From Mesostigma viride (taxonomy: Eukaryota; Streptophyta; Mesostigmatophyceae; Mesostigmatales; Mesostigmataceae), in assembly GCA_009746045.1 (NCBI GenBank), contig RPFO01000253.1:2303888-2367887 (forward strand): DNA of 64,000 nt, written 5' to 3'. This document shows, piece after piece, positions 36,062-48,400 of the stretch. A program made the translations under genes and the position numbers. The notes under the pieces were generated by a model, which saw only the letters and a list, made by a program, of their open reading frames with translations, did no database searches and had not been told where the DNA came from. The number at the start of each line of letters is the position of its first letter. Position 1 is the first letter of the stretch.

Positions 36062-36409
36062 ATGGGCCGGATCGAGTGGAAAACGCAGAATCGGTTGCAG
36101 GGAAACGCAATCTCGATCGACTCCTGTAGTTCTGATGCCATCGACGCTTCCTCAGACGAGGAGCTCGGCCATGGCTCCAGCGGCTCAGCAAACTCCGCCA
36201 CGTGGCTGCACAAGCCAGAGCTGCACAAGCCCGAGGGCAAGCCAGAGGCGACAACAGAGAAGGAATCCAGCAAGAGCAAGAGTGAAAAACCATTGAAGGG
36301 GTTTGAGAAAGGGGACAACGTGCCAGGTGGCGGCATGAAGCGTCGTCCAATGATTTTGCGGTCTGCTCGTCAGTGGAGCTCATCCTTTTGGACGAGGACG
36401 GCGCTCGTG
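36062..36409 (+). CDS. PDE plus gene, exon 1 (cytoplasmic N-terminus)
   Basis: 116 codons from the ATG at 36062, ending in phase 0 at a GTGGGT donor. The product is hydrophilic, rich in Ser, Lys and Glu, and ends [10 protein letters not shown], which runs straight into the hydrophobic start of exon 2, so TM1 spans the splice junction. It aligns with the minus-strand exon at 33159-33503: both share NSATWL, the GFxKGD segment and the [10 protein letters not shown] end. The reading frame is open further upstream, but 36062 is the first in-frame ATG giving a length close to the paralog (116 versus 115 codons). An earlier start or a 5' untranslated exon is possible. Confidence 0.72.
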
Positions 36410-39400
36410 GTGGGTACCTGTTTACGTAATTAATTACTATTGCTATGCTCATTGTCACTGTTGTAGCACTGAACCTGTCGTTCTGGGCGAGGACGGTGCT
36501 CCTGGTGCGTTTTGGTATCCTCTTTTTGCGCATGGGTTCTCGCCCTTGGTGCTATTAATACTACAATCGCTGTCACTAGTTGCCATGGTTGCATGCCAGT
36601 TTACTACATATTGTTGTTATCTGCTCTGCCGGCGCCATCATTAGCTCTGTTATACATTGTAGTCCTGTATGCTGTTGCCGCCATGCAGAGGTGTTGCCCC
36701 GGATGGGGCTAGGTGTTGCGGCACTGGTGGTGTAGCGATGTGATGACGGCAGCTTTGGCTGTCGTGCCACTGGTGCCCGCGTCCTTCAGAGGCAGGACAT
36801 GTGATCTCAGTGCCTCACTGGTAATGGTTGGGGCTTCCTGATGGGGTTAGTGGGGAGGAAGAGAGGCAGGCTAGCTTGTAGTCGTATATATCCATTATTG
36901 CGCCTCTTTGCTCGGTGGCTGACAGCTCATGCCACTAGACCCCTTCTGCACTTTAATTCGACAGGCCTTTAAACGGTCCCCAAAATGTTAAGTTAGGCGC
37001 TTAACTTAACATTTTTGGGGCCTCGTCCTTCAGGCCATGTCCGTCCTAGCTTTGCCTTTTTTGACCAGTTTCGCGACCTCACAGAAAGGAGTCCTTTAAC
37101 AACTAAGGACTCCATGAAAAATATATTCTGGCGGCTGCAACTGGCCTGGATCCTCGTAAACCTGTCAAGCCGACCAGGTGTATTTACGGGCTGAATTTTT
37201 GGGCCATATGGGACAGGCCTTGGCCAGCGCAACACGAAACCATAGCTGCACCTCTTTCACATTTATTAGTTCCAGCGTGCATGTTGACTTAATCGGTTAA
37301 ATTGCACTAGTATTTTCGTTCAATGGCTTTAACATATTGAAGGGACACAAAAAGGCATGTCAGGGGGACGTTATCGAGCAGACACTTCAGCAGTGACCAT
37401 TTTGACTTAAGTTTGTGCTCAATGCTGATGGCCGAGTATGACGAGGCGAGGCTGTCTGCCAATATAAATGCAGGTATGGCGCTGTCCACGTTTATGCCGC
37501 CCTCGCAGGCCAGGCCGGGATTAGTCAGTGAGCCTTTCCCAGTCGCTTGCTACGTCACTAAGGGCTACAACGCCGATATGTTGAAAGAAAAATTCCGATT
37601 TAGTGAAGCTGAGATAGAGTTGATCCTGACTGAGCTATAACTTCATTCCATGGCGCGCAGGGATGGAATGTTGCAAACTCGCTTGCGCTTTCTCCTGAAG
37701 AGGACCTCCTGGCAGCGCTCCTCCGACTGGCCCACCGGGTTGGAAAATACGTGTACGGGTAAATTATTCCCGGCCTTAAAATACGAGTATATACGTACGT
37801 GGTGGGTGGTTGGCTCAATACAAATTACCATTGGCGGCCGCTCAGCTTCTAAGTGCTGTTATGCTGCTGCAACGAAAGGGTGCGGCACACAACAAGAACG
37901 ACCAAAAAGAATGCAAAAAATTTCGATTGACGAGCTCGTAGAAGAAAGCATCGATAGGAGATCACGATCGGTGGGTTCTCCGTACTACTCTCCTAAACCT
38001 AGTCGTGAGCGGGTTCTCCTTACTACTCTCCTAAACCTAGTCGTGAGCGGGTTCTCCTTACTACTCTCCTAAGCCTAGTCATGAGCGGGTTCTCCTTACT
38101 ACTCTCCTAAACCTAGTCATGAGCGGGCTCTCCTTACTACTCTCCTAAGCCTAGTCATGAGCGGGTTCTCCGTACTACTCTCCTAAGCCTAGTCGTGAGC
38201 GGGTTCTCCTTACTACTCTCCTAAGCCTAGTCATGAGCGGGCTCTCCTTACTACTCTCCTAAGCCTAGTCATGAGCGGGTTCTCCTTACTACTCTCCTAA
38301 GCCTAGTCGTGAGCGGGTTCTCCTTACTACTCTCCTAAACCTAGTCGTGAGTGGGTTCTCCGTACTACTCTCCTAAGCCTAGTCATGAGCGGGTTCTCCT
38401 TACTACTCTCCTAAGCCTAGTCATGAGCGGGTTCTCGTCGCTACTCTCCTAAGCCTAGTCGTGAGCGGGTTCTCCTTACTACTCTCAAACCTAGTCATGA
38501 GTGGGTTCTCCTTACTACTCTCCTAAGCCTAGTCATAAGCGGGTTCTCGTCGCTACTCTCCTAAGCCTAGTCGTGAGTGGGTTCTCCTTACTACTCTCCT
38601 AAACCTAGTCATGAGTGGGTTCTCCTTACTACTCTCCTAAGCCTAGTCGTGAGCGGGTTCTCCTTACTACTCTCCTAAACCTAGTCGTGAGTGGGTTCTC
38701 CGTACTACTCTCCTAAGCCTAGTCATGACCGGGTTCTCCTTACTACTCTCCTAAACCTAGTCGTGAGTGGGTTCTCCTTACTACTCTCCTAAACCTAGTC
38801 GTGAGTGGGTTCTCCTTACTACTCTCCTAAGCCTAGTCGTGAGTGGGTTCTCCTTACTACTCTCCTAAGCCTAGTCGTGAGTGGGTTCTCCGTACTACTC
38901 TCCTAAGCCTAGTCGTGAGCGGGTTCTCCTTACTACTCTCCTAAGCCTAGTCGTGAGCGGGTTCTCCTTACTACTCTCCTAAACCTAGTTGTGAGTGGGT
39001 TCTCCTTACTACTCTCCTAAACCTAGTCATGAGTGGGTTCTCCTTACTACTCTCCTAAGCCTAGTCATGAGCGGGTTCTCGTCGCTACTCTCCTAAGCCT
39101 AGTCGTGAGTGGGTTCTCCTTACTACTCTCCTAAACCTAGTCATGAGTGGGTTCTCCTTACTACTCTCCTAAACCTAGTCGTGAGTGGGTTCTCCTTACT
39201 ACTCTCCTAAGCCTAGTCGTGAGTGGGTTCTCCGTACTACTCTCCTATACAGTCATTCACGCCTTAAGTTGGGTTGGCTTAAGTTGGGTTCACGGCTTAA
39301 GTTGGGTCGCAGTTGGCTGCATGGCGAACCCAACTTAAGGCTGCTGGCTGTACTAGCAAAAACCCAACTTAAGGCGTGGGCTGGCTTCTAGCGCGGTGTG

Positions 39401-42400
39401 GCACTGTTTTTGACTGCCGCGACTTGTGGGTGGTCGCCAGCCCGCGCCACCCAACACTTAAACCTAGAATTCACTGCGGATCTTGGTCAGTTGGTTGCTG
39501 ATTCAGTCATCATTGTATTGTAATATGTATACATGGGCAAACGGCTTGCTGCTCAAAGGGGTTGGTCACATTTAAACCCATCACTGATAAATGGGACCCA
39601 ATGGCAAAACTGATAAGGCCAAATGGAACGAACGGTTTTCGGGCAACGGGGCAGCGTCCAACAAGAAGCAGAAACGAGACACCACAGGCGAGAAGGCAGG
39701 TGGCAAGGGCAAGCTGTCAAAACATCAACGCTACACTGTTTACGAAACTCATAAAACGCGCATGCCCTACTATGTAGCACGCCAAGTTAGGCAGGTTTGG
39801 CTAGCACCGTGCTGTGTGGGGCTTCACCTGCCTACAGCCGGTTTGATGACTTGCATCAAAGTAAGGACCCGAAACACGACCTTGGTGGTGAATTCTTGAG
39901 TGCCGTTCCATCGGCCTTGACGAGAGCTATCAAAAGACACCCTAAAGTCCATCAGCAGGGCGTGGGGTCGCAAGTTATGGTAACTTAACGCCTTCAGTTG
40001 GGTTCACGCCTTTAGTTGGGTTGACCCGAAGAAACCCTCGAACCCAACTTAAGGCGTGAATGACTGTACCTAGTCGTGAGCGGGTTCTCCTTACTACTCT
40101 CCTAAACCTAGTCGTGAGTGGCTTTTCCTTACTACTCTCCTAAACCTAGTCGTGAGCGGGTGCTCCTTACTTCTCTCCTAAACCTAGTCACGAGTGGCTT
40201 CTCCTTACTACTCTCCTAAGCCTAGTCATGACCGGGTTCTCACTGAATATTCTCTCGCATGTCCTGTGCCTATCCCTCCCCCCCCCTGCAGATCATCCTG
40301 GCCCTCTCCGTCATGGCCACCACGCTGGTTGTGCTACGGCTGTACCACGCCACCGTCTATGACGAAGCATCGGGGCTGGGCCGAGACCTACAGCAGGAGA
40401 TGTCCAATATGGTTGGTGGGAATACGGGAGGGATTTTCCTGAGGTATAGGGACATGCGCAGTATGAGATATCCAGAAGGGTTTGTGCGAATAGGCAAATC
40501 ATAGTGAGTCTCTGCGTGACCTCGCCTTTCCGGTGAAGTATTTCCCAGGATGGCTAGGGTCAAGGATTTCATGCGGGCTTGTATGTTGCAACCCTACTTC
40601 CTGTTACACAATATTAATGTAGTAGTGTGGACTTTGCCTTCTTAGATACTGCTATATATACCCGGCACTTGTTTATAGCATAAGTACTGATGCATCGGAT
40701 TACCCACACACATGCATCCTTGGCACATTACAGATATAGGCGATCTATATATTCCCGTAATGCATGTGTTGGCTGCTTGTTCATATAACAGCAAGTGGTG
40801 AAGCACATGTTGTGAGGTAAAATGTGGGTGGGCGGGCGGGCGGGCGGGCGGCGGGCGGGCGGGCGGGCGGGTGGGTGGGTGGGTAGGTGCAGTCCAGTGT
40901 TTTTGCTAAGGTACCGGTTCCGGTATTCTTCGGTAATTACCGGTGCTCCCCCCCGGCCGACCGGTAAGACCCCCCCGGCTGACCAGTTGGCTATATTTCG
41001 ACCGGTACCCCCCTTCGGGGGACGGGTATACCATATTCTGAGCGGCAACCCCCCCCGGCCGTCCGGTAAGCTGTAGGTTCCGGGCGGGATTCCGCCAGTT
41101 TCCCAGTCACGCAGGCTCGGCACGCACATATTTACCTCTATATTCTATATCCCCATCATTTTACCTCTATATCGGCACGCACATATTTACCTCTATGTCC
41201 CCATCATTTTAATAGATTTGCACGTCGCTGTTGATTAAAAAACCTTAACCGAATGAAAATGCCGACCATTTTCATTCCCAAGCAAAACCCCGCTTCTCTG
41301 TCCGACAAATTCCAGGGCGGCGCGGCATTTTATCTCGCGACAGCATGGTAGTAGCTGCTGCATACCTTACTGATCAACGTAACAGGTTCCTGCTCCTCAG
41401 ATGCAGTATCATGAAAGTATTCATGGACGACAGCTCCATCGTCAAAGGTGATCCACAAAAAAGCCACAATAAACATTGACCTCGCGTATATGCACTAGGT
41501 AAGGTAAGCACTAGGCACGTTGAGCACTGAGCACGGCTCAGCACGACCTTGTGCTGACTTTGGTCCAGTGTTGGGCCGGCCTGGTGCCAGTGCTACGTTT
41601 CAGTCTGTTGGGACAGGCAAAGATCCAAGATACTGTGAGTTACTTTGGGTTGGACCGTATATATTCTGATTTGGCACGCCGCAAAGGTGAAAACCATTTG
41701 CGTTCAGTGCCGGTCCGCGGAAAACGCGATCTGCAAATGAATCCAGGCCGGAATCGAACTGGGGACCTCTCGCACCAACTTGTGCTGAAGATCCAAGATA
41801 CTGTGAGTTACTTTGGGTTCCGTATATATTGCTGAAAATGAAGTACCCCCCAAAGACCTGCAGCGCCCGCGTGGGCTACGCAGCGCCCTGTGCACGAATG
41901 GGCCCATCGGAATTTCAGCGTGGAAGCCTGGTGGAAGGGATAATTTGCTACACCGAAGTCGTGGCTGCAGTACGCATTCACCAAAACGCAACCTCGACGT
42001 CTTACTGTCTTAAGCGAAAAAAACTTTGTTTTACTGTCCAGCCAGCTGACTTTGTTTTGCTCGTTTTCTGGTTATCTAATATTCCAGCCGTGGTCAACCT
42101 GCCTACTTCGGCGATACTAGAATATTGCGTAGGTCCGTGCATAGTACTCCTGCGCACTTAGGTCTAGTGGTCAGTCATCTTCTATAGATTCAGCAATATC
42201 GGACATATTGGCACCCCTCTCCGGTCAAGAGGTTTTTCGCAGTTGGGCTGTTTCGAAACGTTAAGTGAGATGCCTTCCGATCAGGAGACTCACACAACTG
42301 CGAAATCATGCCAAAGGTCCTATGTTCGATTCCTTGCTGGCAGCTTCTGGGCTTTCTTACTTTCTGTGTTCCGCGGAATCTCAGATTTGGGCAGCTAGCG

Positions 42401-45400
42401 TTTTCACGTTTGTTGCTTTCTGACGAGAATCTAACATTGCAACAAGGAAGTGAAACGCGGCGGAAAGAAAACACGCAATCTTGTTGCAGGGCGTCGGGTT
42501 CAGATACCTATATACACTTCACACAAGCACACAAGGTGATGGTGTTGTATCGTCGGCCGCCACTGCAAACGGTGGGCGGGCTTTGGGCGCACTTCACACG
42601 TCATTGGAGAACAGGCACAGGCAGATATGATATATCTTCTTGAGGACGACACTAGTAACGGATGAGGGCGGCTGTGAGGAGAGCGATGCAGGTGGCTCAG
42701 CGCAAGCACTGCCTGCAAATAATGGCAATGACTTCTGGGCCCGGGGGCCGGATGGTACAACTCGGAACCAATTGGCAGCGAAAGCCATAACGCTGAAGCT
42801 GACCCTGTATTCTTTCTTTGACATGTCTTTAACCTTTCCATTTTTTAGCTTTGCAGATCCTATTGACTTAGAAGGCCACCCCATGTAGGGGTGAGCCAAG
42901 GTGAGCAAGACTTTTTGAGTTAGACCTAGCACTCTGTTCATTGCGAAGCACGCAACCATGGGTGGACCTGCCTACTCTGTGATGCAAACTTCCCATTAGC
43001 ATGTTTCATCATTCCTGACTATTGTGAAGATGAAAGCCCACTAGAACAGGTTTTGTGTAAAGCCTTTGGAGTTGTGTATAAATTATAGAACAGTGTAAGG
43101 AATCCTAGTTAGTTTTCACTCTTAAAAAAAAAAATAAATCCGGCATCCGGGGGGGTGGCTCCGCCCCCCCCCCGGGACTCCCCCCCCGGCCTCGGCCGGG
43201 CCCCCCTACCGAAACTTACCGGAGTCCCCCCACCCCTTGGCAAAAACACTGAGGTGCACTACACGAATGTAGACATTTTCATAAAGCCCATAAAAGAAAG
43301 AATTGGTTGTGCCATTCGAACAGCAGATGCAAAAATTTTGCGCTAAGATCCAAGCATCAAAGGGCGTTCGCCGCCTTTGTGGTGCCTATGTAACAACTGA
43401 CAACTGACAACCACAAAAACTGTTTTGTACTGTCAGGCGGTTCAAACGGTATCGATCATCACCAGGCGAAACTCTCATTGGCCACCTTCCTGGGGGCTAT
43501 CTGACAACTAACGCTGGTATTGGCTGCCGTGCACTTAACCTGTATCAATGATCACCAGGCACGGCTCACATTGGCCGCCTTCATCGGAGACATGGCCCCT
43601 GGGGTGCTCGTGCTGGCGGGAAATCTCCACCACCAGGGTATGGTGGACGTGATCGCCAGGGACCCCCACGATGAACGCGCCCGCAAGATGCTGTGGGAGA
43701 CGTTCGCCGCGCGGCCGTTGGCCGTGGGCCTGTCGTACGCGACAGACATGGGAGCGGAGATTTACGCGCGCTCCTTTCCGAGCATGACCTCCATTCTCAT
43801 CGTACGTCCTGGTTGCGTCATGTGGCACCGTTGATGCCGTGTCACACCTGCTGCGGTTCTTTCGAACATTGATCCTTGAATGTTCATGTGGGGGACGCAC
43901 GGCCGCGCCACGTGGCAGCGCTGATGATGATGTGATTGGTCGGACCTGCTGGTCTGGGGATGCGTTCTATAAATTTCCTGCTGCTAGTCCACCAGATTGC
44001 GAAGCTGTAGCAGTGCTTGCCCCCTTTCATGGGAATGGCATCCGCAAGCAAGTATTATTGGTTGGGCCCGACATTATGCTCGCATCCCGCGTGCGTGTGC
44101 TTATTCTTTCGCAGTTTTGTGCGGACAGTTTGCTTGGGTTTCTTATGCGCCTATGTCATCTCTCCCTTTGCTTAGGTTTCTGAGCTTCTAATATGCTCGG
44201 TGCCGACACTTTGGTTAGCTTGCTATGTGTGCTGTTTCTGCATCTTATCATCCATTGCGGACTTGCAGGCTTCTTATTGATGATCTCTTATGCTTTTCAG
44301 GTAGTTGGTCAGGACGTTCTTGCCTCGCGTGGTTCCTGTTCAACCCCACCACCCCAAAGGCTGGCCCAGCGTCCTTTCGTTTCGGCAGCTTTTGTCATGG
44401 CCTGTTTTCTTGCTGATACCCTGTAACATTACGTTCTGGTGGCGCACCTAATTTCATGGGCACTGCTTTGCTGGAATAATCCCCCCCATCTGCCGCCCCG
44501 GCTAGCTGGGGATACCTAGCGGAGCCTAGTCGCAAGGTGGGCCTCACGTTGGCAGTAAATGTGGATTTACCGCAGCTACCATCCTCCACCATTCCACATT
44601 GCATACAAGGCTTAATTAAATGCACCTGGTAACGCTCTGTGTCATCCGACCAGAATCATTCGACTCGGTGATAATCAAACTTGCCCTGGCACCCCATCAG
44701 CCAGGGAGACTGGCAGGGGGGCGTTTATAGAGCTATAAACCATCAATGCCTCCTCTGCTCGGACAAATACATTACAACAGAGAGCCTTATCAGCTTCCTG
44801 GACAAATTGACATATCTGGGCTCCCCAAACAGCACATTATGCATCGAAGGAGAGATCCATAGGCACCATATGATCGTTTTCTTGCCCAACCTGAGCACAG
44901 ACATCTGATGCCACACAGTTAAAGAATTAATAAGCACATGACTGCGTCACGTGGGTGCCAGTATGAAGTAAAGCTTTACACAAAGAGGAGGGAGGGCGCC
45001 CTAGCTTCTCTCACTGCCCCAAGTGGGCAGGCCACACGTTCCCCGTAAGCAACTCAGGATGCCACTAGATGCCCATCCCTTATTTGTGCCCAGCCTGAGC
45101 ACAGCATTCTGCTGCCACGTGTTAGGTTGTATTTCTACATGTATATCATTTCCTATTCATTATCTTATGAATATGCCAGCACTTATTGCCGCATTCCTGA
45201 AAATCTATCATTTTCTTTATTCACGTCAACCTATTTAACCGTGCACCATATTAATCTGTGCATCAAATTGAACCACGCAGGAGGCCCAGCCGCAGAACCC
45301 GGCTGCGCCTTATGTGGACTGGACAGCGCGTTTCATGCCGGTTGACCCCTCCCTGGGGGAGCCCCTCTACCCTGGGTCAGTCCCTTCGGTGCCGTTTATC

Positions 45401-48400
45401 CCGTACAACCGCATGGACCACCATGTGCAAGCCCTCAGGCAGCGCCCAGGGACCATCCACTGGTGGACTGGCCCCATCCTCGCTGACACGGGGGAGTTCC
45501 TCATGCATTACATCGCATCGTGTGTGCTCGTGTCCACTGTTAATGCTGCCAGCGCGAACGAGTCCTCACCCGTTGATGACAGCATGCTGACGACAGGGCC
45601 CCCCCAGGTGATCGGCACCGTGCAGATGGCCTACAGCACGCGCTCACTTACAGAATCGTTCCAGCAGCTCAACCTGCGGGGGGGGCGCCTGTTTCTGTCA
45701 CGCGCAAAAGGGGGGATGCTGGTCGTTGCCAACCAGGGGCGGCTATTTATTCCCGCAGAGGGCGCTGAAGGTCCTCTGACCATCACGGCGGAGCAATCCG
45801 ATGACCCCATCATTGCTGCTGCCGCACACCACCTACGCAGAGTCTTCTCGGGGGATGTTGACACTGAACGGGTCTTCAATGCCACCGAAGGCGGGCAGGA
45901 CGATGCGGCCCTTGCAGCAGCCGCAGGGCTTTGCTGGGAGGGATACCGAGCCACAGTGAGTACAGCGCCCCTGGCCATCGAGCCACAATGAGAGCAGCGT
46001 CCCTCTTCCTCCTCCTCCTCCTCCTTCTCCTCCTCCTCCTCCTCCTCCTCCTCCTCCTCCTCCTCCTCCTCCTCCTCCTCCTCCTCCTCCTCCTCCTCCT
46101 CCTCCTCCTCCTCCTCCTCCTCCTCCTCCTCCTCCTCCTCCTCCTCCTCCTCCTCCTCCTCCTCCTCCTCCTCCTCCTCCTCCTCCTCCTCCTCCTTCTC
46201 CTCCTCCTCCTCCTCCTCCTCCTCCTCCTCCTCCTCCTCCTCCTCCTCCTCCTCCTCCTCCTCCTCCTCCTCCTCCTCCTCCTCCTCCTCCTCCTCCTCA
46301 TTATCATCGTCATCACGCACATCACGCACATCACGCACATCACGCACATCACGCACATCAAGCACATCACGCACATCACGCACATCACGCACATCACGCA
46401 CATCACGCACATCAAGCACATCAAGCACATCACGCACATCACGCACATCACGCACATCACGCACATCACGCACATCACGCACATCACGCACATCACGCAC
46501 ATCACGCCCATCACGCACATCACGCACATCATGCACATCATGCACATCTCGCACATCACGCACATCACGCACGTCACGCGCAGCTTTCAACTGAGCCATG
46601 CCCTCGTGCATCCGCCCATTTTCTTGCTGGCACATCTGCGCAGGTATCCATTGACGGCCGCCCGTGGTACCTTCACTGCCAGGGACTGGTGTATGGCGGC
46701 GCAAAAAGTCGCCTGTGCATGGTGGCCGTGCTGGTGGTTCCTCGTGATGCCATCATGGGCCACGTTGACAGCAGCCAGCGCCGCTCCCTCTTTATCGTGA
46801 TGGGCGTGACAGGTGCCATTGGGGTTCTGGGCATGGCCTTTGTGTATTTCTCCACGGTGCATGTCGGGCGCATAGCACACAAGAAGAAAGAGTTGGAAGG
46901 CCAGGTGGAGAAGCAGGAGGGCGAAATACAGAGCATGGCAAAAGAGTTGGACGAGATGCGGGCGCTGCTACCGGGGGACTCCGGGAAGGCACTCGATTTG
47001 CGCACGCCGATGGAGAAAGTGCATGACCTGCTGGGGTAAGTGGTGGTGGTTTGATGGGTGGTATGTTGGGGCTATCCTGCTGGCATGAGTTAGTCAGGGC
47101 AGGGATGGAGGTATTTGGCTAGGTTAAAGGCTGGGAATCACACTGCTGTATATTCTGTTATCTATACGTATAAAATTTGTATATATAACCGCTAGAATAT
47201 AGGATTGTATATTCTAGTGGTTAGAGTTTAGGATTTGCGGTTGGAGGGTTTAGCGTTTAGGTTGCCCCATTAAGCGATTACAATACAGGGTTTAGGGTCA
47301 GGATTTGATAGGGTCAGGGTTGGAATGGCTGCTTCACATGGGTTGTGTGTATTTGGGGTGATTGCAGCATTGGAGAAATGCATACGTCTGGCATGCATTT
47401 CAGTATAATGGACTAACGGAGGTGGGTTCATGGCTCCAGAACTTAACTCGTTGGGACCATCCCAGGTGGCGTATGTGCCTAGCGCACGCCTGCCGCCACC
47501 CCTTGTGTTCCGCTGCCATCCGCCTTACTGATGCTACCATCTGCACGTTCGCTGACCTGGTCAATAATTTAATTGCAACGTATTGGTATACTGCTAATTT
47601 GTGGGCAGAAAATATTATTTTTAATATGGTGTTTCTGGCTCCCGCGCCGTTTCCTTCCGGTTGCAGGGAGCTGGCTGATGCCAGCGGGGGCCCAGGCTCC
47701 GACGTGCTGGCCGCCATCCAGCAGCTGTTGCGTATGCCAGAGCTACACATGCCTATTGTGCTGCAGCAGCGGATGCGGGGGGGCGCGCTGGGGTCGACGT
47801 CGTTGCCTGGCGAGCCAATAGGACAGGACTCGCAGGTGAGGTGTCCTATGAGGCCCGACGGGGTGTGGTGGCACTCTGTAGATATGACCAGGGTTCCTGG
47901 GGCCCCAAAGGGAAAATAGAGAGAAAAGGAATGCAATGGCTGCATCAGTGTGCCACGCCACCCTCCCTCCCTCCCTCCCTCCCTCCCTCCCTCCCTCCCT
48001 CCCTCCCTCCCTCCCTCCTCCTCCCTCCCTCCCTCCTCCCTCCCTCCCTCCCTCCCTCCCTCCCTCCCTCCCTCCTCCCTCCTCCCTCCCTCCCTCCCTC
48101 CTCCCTCCCTCCCTCCTCCCTCCCTCCTCCCTCCCTCCCTCCCTCCCTCCCTCCTCCCTCCTCCCTCCCTCCCTCCCTCCTCCCTCCCTCCCTCCCTCCC
48201 TCCCTCCCTCCCTCCTCCCTCCTCCCTCCCTCCCTCCTCCTCCCTCCCTCCCTCCCTCCCTCCCTCCCTCCCTCCTCCCTCCCTCCCTCCCTCCCTCCCT
48301 CCCTCCTCCCTCCCTCCCTCCCTCCCTCCCTCCCTCCCTCCCTCCCTCCCTCCCTCCCTCCCTCCCGCCCGCCCCCCGCCCGCCGCCCGCCGCCCCCGCC

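Noticed and set aside
35916-36533. Large minus-strand frame of 205 codons
   Set aside because: Shadow of PDE exon 1 on the plus strand, whose protein matches the paralog.
37413-37640. 75-codon frame ending in [10 protein letters not shown] as a host gene
   Set aside because: It looks protein-like but lies in the PDE first intron near repeat E-like sequence, with no family, splice or paralog support.
37974-39247. Possible CRISPR array (regular ~38-bp repeats)
   Set aside because: Units are contiguous without spacers and the genome is eukaryotic; it is a minisatellite.
37974-39247. Telomere-like CCTAAACCTAG words in the minisatellite
   Set aside because: The 38-bp period and surrounding unit do not resemble CCCTAAA arrays; chance similarity.
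41729-41790. tRNA-like sequence (minus strand B-box-like motif)
   Set aside because: No D-arm, anticodon arm or acceptor pairing could be assembled around it.
42300-42345. Second T-arm-like motif (GTTCGATTCC)
   Set aside because: Only the B-box-like core matches; no cloverleaf.
45631-46800. Poly-Leu, poly-Glu, poly-Arg and CVMCVM-type frames
   Set aside because: Products of (TCC)n and CACATCACG repeats inside the fourth intron of the PDE gene.
47160-47320. Interstitial telomere-like TTTAGGG patch
   Set aside because: Only a few scattered words, no tandem run; too weak to call.
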